Part shown: positions 12,858 to 15,034 of the stretch, piece by piece
Position numbering within the stretch: position 1 is the first letter of the stretch
Layout of the letters: each line of letters starts with the position of its first letter
Origin: an uncultured Collinsella sp.
GTDB lineage: Bacteria; Actinomycetota; Coriobacteriia; Coriobacteriales; Coriobacteriaceae
Assembly (NCBI GenBank): GCA_902478825.1
Contig: CABSMK010000025.1
Coordinates: forward strand, 1 to 15,034
Direction of reading: 5' to 3'
Length of the DNA stretch: 15,034 nt
The notes under the pieces: model-generated
The model's input: only the letters and a program-made list of their open reading frames with translations
Told to the model about the DNA's origin: nothing
Databases searched by the model: none
Made by a program: the position numbers and the translations under genes

Positions 12858-14882
12858 ATGCGTCAATTTAAGACCGAGAGCAAAAAACTGCTCGACCTCA
12901 TGATCAACTCCATCTACACCAATAAGGAAATCTTCCTGCGCGAGCTTATCTCTAACGCGAGCGACGCCGTCGACAAGCTCAACTTTAAGAGCCTGCAGGA
13001 CCCGAGCGTCAAGCTCGACCAGGGCGACCTGGCTATTCGCGTTTCCTTTGATAAAGACGCCCGCACCATTACCATCTCGGATAACGGCATTGGCATGACC
13101 GCCGAGGAGCTCGAGCGCAACCTGGGCACCATCGCCCATTCCGGCTCCGAGGAGTTTAAGACCGAGAACGCCGAGCAGCAGGGTTCGGATGTCGACATCA
13201 TCGGCCAGTTTGGCGTGGGCTTCTATTCGGCCTTTATGGTCGCCAGCCATGTAAAGGTCGTGAGCCGCGCCTATGGCGAGGAAGTCGCCCATGTGTGGGA
13301 ATCCGACGGTCTTGAGGGCTACACCATCGAGGACGGTGAGCGCGCCGAGCATGGTACCGACGTTATCCTCACGCTGCGCGAGAACGAGAAACTCGACGCC
13401 GATGGCGAGGCTGAGACTTACGATCGCTTCCTGACCGAGTGGGGCCTCAAGAGTCTGATTCAGCAGTACAGCAACTATGTGCGCTACCCGATTCAGATGA
13501 TGGTGAGCAAGAGCCGCCAGAAACCCAAGCCCGAGGACGCTGGCGACGATTACAAGCCCGAGTACGAGGACTACCAGGAGCTCGAGACCGTCAACTCCAT
13601 GACGCCGATCTGGAAAAAGCGCAGCTCCGACGTTGAGCAGAAGGATTACAACGAGTTCTACAAGTCCACGTTCCACGACTTTGACGACCCTGCGCGTACC
13701 ATTAGCTTCCACGCCGAGGGCACGCTCGAGTATGACGCCCTGCTGTTTGTGCCGGGCCGCGCGCCGTTCGATTTGTACAGCAAGGACTACGAGAAGGGTC
13801 TGGCGCTCTACAGCTCCAACGTGCTGATTATGGAGAAGTGCGACGACCTGCTGCCCGACTACTACAACTTTGTCCGAGGCGTCGTGGATTCCGCCGACGT
13901 GTCGCTCAACATCTCGCGCGAGACGCTGCAGCAGAACCGTCAGCTCAAGGCCATTGCCAAGCGTGTCGAGAAGAAGATCACCGCCGACCTTGAGGATATG
14001 CGTGACAACGACCGCGAGGCCTATGAGAAGTTCTTTGAGAACTTTGGTCGCGGCCTTAAGTACGGTATCTACTCGAGCTACGGCATGAAGGCCGACGAAC
14101 TCGCCGACTTGCTGCTGTTCTGGTCTGCCAAGGAGCAGAAGATGATTACCCTGGCCGAGTATGCCAAGGGTATGCCCGAGGATCAGAAGGCCATCTACTA
14201 CGCCGCCGGCGACTCGCGTGAGCGCTTGGCCAAGATGCCCGTGGTAAAGGGCGTACTCGACCGCGGCTATGACGTGCTGCTGCTGACGCAGGATGTGGAT
14301 GAGTTCACGTTCCAGGCCATGCGTGAGTACGTGGCTGCCGATATGCCCAAGGTCTACGAGGACGACGCTGCCCGCGAGGCTGCCGAGAAGGCCGTGGCCG
14401 ACGGTGCCGAGCCCGAGGTTGAGGATCGTCACCTGGAGCTCAAGAACGTCGCGACCGGCGATCTTGACCTGGCGACTGAGGATGAGAAGAAAGAGGCCGA
14501 GGACGCCACCAAGGAGAACGAGGACCTCTTTAGCGCTATGAAGGAAGCGCTTGGCGATAAGGTCGAGAAGGTTGCCGTCTCTGCGCGCCTGACCGATGCT
14601 CCCGCGTGCATCACCACCGAGGGTCCGCTTTCGCTCGAGATGGAGAAGGTGCTTCAGAAGGGTCCCGAGGGCACGCCCGACGGCATGCCCAAGAGTCAGC
14701 GCGTGCTCGAGCTCAACGCCAAGCACCCGGTCTTTGCCAAGCTCGTCGCTGCTCAGAAGGCGGGCGACGCCGACAAGATCAAGCAGTACTCCGGCCTGCT
14801 CTATGACCAGGCCCTGCTGGTCGAGGGCATTTTGCCCGAGGACCCCGTGGCCTTCGCGGCAGCTGTTTGCAACTTGATGTAG
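12858..14882 (+). CDS. htpG: Hsp90-family chaperone HtpG
   Basis: An ATP-dependent cytosolic chaperone dimer, 674 residues. The N-terminal GHKL ATPase domain shows catalytic E29 in LRELISNASDA, DNGIGM (75-80) and the lid/nucleotide motif GQFGVGFYSAF (116-126). The middle domain carries the conserved LNISRETLQQNRQLK (around 352-366) and the C-terminal dimerisation domain ends near the stop. E. coli HtpG has 624 residues; much of the excess lies in a very acidic Ala/Glu/Asp-rich stretch at about 505-565 near the middle/C-terminal junction. The ATG has AAAGGA six bases upstream. Codon choice is notably uniform, as for a highly expressed gene. Strong terminators lie before and after it. Confidence 0.98.
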   Translation: MRQFKTESKKLLDLMINSIYTNKEIFLRELISNASDAVDKLNFKSLQDPSVKLDQGDLAIRVSFDKDARTITISDNGIGMTAEELERNLGTIAHSGSEEFKTENAEQQGSDVDIIGQFGVGFYSAFMVASHVKVVSRAYGEEVAHVWESDGLEGYTIEDGERAEHGTDVILTLRENEKLDADGEAETYDRFLTEWGLKSLIQQYSNYVRYPIQMMVSKSRQKPKPEDAGDDYKPEYEDYQELETVNSMTPIWKKRSSDVEQKDYNEFYKSTFHDFDDPARTISFHAEGTLEYDALLFVPGRAPFDLYSKDYEKGLALYSSNVLIMEKCDDLLPDYYNFVRGVVDSADVSLNISRETLQQNRQLKAIAKRVEKKITADLEDMRDNDREAYEKFFENFGRGLKYGIYSSYGMKADELADLLLFWSAKEQKMITLAEYAKGMPEDQKAIYYAAGDSRERLAKMPVVKGVLDRGYDVLLLTQDVDEFTFQAMREYVAADMPKVYEDDAAREAAEKAVADGAEPEVEDRHLELKNVATGDLDLATEDEKKEAEDATKENEDLFSAMKEALGDKVEKVAVSARLTDAPACITTEGPLSLEMEKVLQKGPEGTPDGMPKSQRVLELNAKHPVFAKLVAAQKAGDADKIKQYSGLLYDQALLVEGILPEDPVAFAAAVCNLM

Positions 14883-14899
14883 TTAGGTAGTTACGCCTT

Positions 14900-14930
14900 T
14901 GGTTCTGCCGTTCTAACGAACGGCGGACCA
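14900..14930 (+). other. Hairpin in the htpG 3' region
   Basis: A hairpin of about 13 pairs: TGGTTC (14900-14905) with GGACCA (14925-14930), and GCCGTTC-TAAC-GAACGGC (14907-14924), with one bulged T. It has no T run, so it is probably not a terminator; it may protect the mRNA 3' end. Confidence 0.5.
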
Positions 14931-14970
14931 GCCGACGCTGCGCGGGCACCAGAGCGACAACTTGTCATTC

Positions 14971-15012
14971 AAAGAGGACGGCATGACCAGAAGGTCTATG
15001 CCGTCCTCTTTT
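14971..15012 (+). terminator. Strong terminator after htpG, possibly bidirectional
   Basis: An 18-pair stem (14971-14988 with 14993-15011, core AGAGGACGGCAT and ATGCCGTCCTCT) with loop AGAA and one bulged T, ending in TTTT. The A-rich left flank would give a T run on the other strand too, so it may serve a convergent gene beyond the window. CCAGAGCG (14949-14956) and CGCTCTGG (15027-15034) form a further outer inverted repeat around it. Confidence 0.85.
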
Positions 15013-15034
15013 CATGCCAATTTGTTCGCTCTGG

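Noticed and set aside
12774..14726. 650-codon open frame antisense to htpG
   Set aside because: Long antisense frames are common opposite high-GC genes. The sense strand encodes an unmistakable complete HtpG, and the antisense product has no recognisable domain.

Overview
The window reads like chromosome from a high-GC member of the Coriobacteriia, most probably Collinsella or a close relative. This rests on codon choice, CCA-encoding tRNA genes, AGGAGG-type ribosome binding sites with occasional GTG starts, and the mix of Clostridia-like signalling genes in an actinobacterial-looking background. It is inference from style, not a database match.

Layout. Positions 1-60 hold the 3' end of a tRNA gene and its terminator, followed by a short inverted T-arm repeat. 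A large TPR protein of unknown function (206-2647) comes next. Then follows a 509-base gene-poor stretch with a complete tRNA-Ser(GCT), its promoter and terminator, a second copy of the tRNA 3' end plus terminator 192 bases downstream, and two inverted copies of the tRNA's T-arm. A PBP5-type D,D-carboxypeptidase (minus strand, ends 3157) is divergent from a response regulator/histidine kinase pair (4695-6655) whose sequences resemble VanR/VanS. pstB (6759-7634) follows alone, without pstSCA or phoU, and is directly succeeded by a PhoB/PhoR-type pair (7699-9855). After a terminator, a fresh promoter drives a Wzz-like adaptor, a BY-type tyrosine kinase and a PHP-family tyrosine phosphatase (10051-12115), then an ElaA-like GNAT acetyltransferase. 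The window closes with htpG (12858-14882) and a strong terminator.

How it fits together. Most of the protein genes concern the cell envelope and phosphate: peptidoglycan D-Ala trimming beside a VanRS-like sensor pair, phosphate uptake ATPase beside a PhoBR-like pair, and a CpsBCD-like phosphorylation module that normally controls capsule or exopolysaccharide export but has no polysaccharide genes beside it here.

The least ordinary signals are (1) the tRNA-linked inverted T-arm repeats, present after all three tRNA-end/terminator blocks, and (2) the intrinsic-terminator hairpin only about 30 bases upstream of the htpG start codon. No CRISPR, insertion sequence, phage gene or rRNA was seen, and I found no clearly new multi-gene system.
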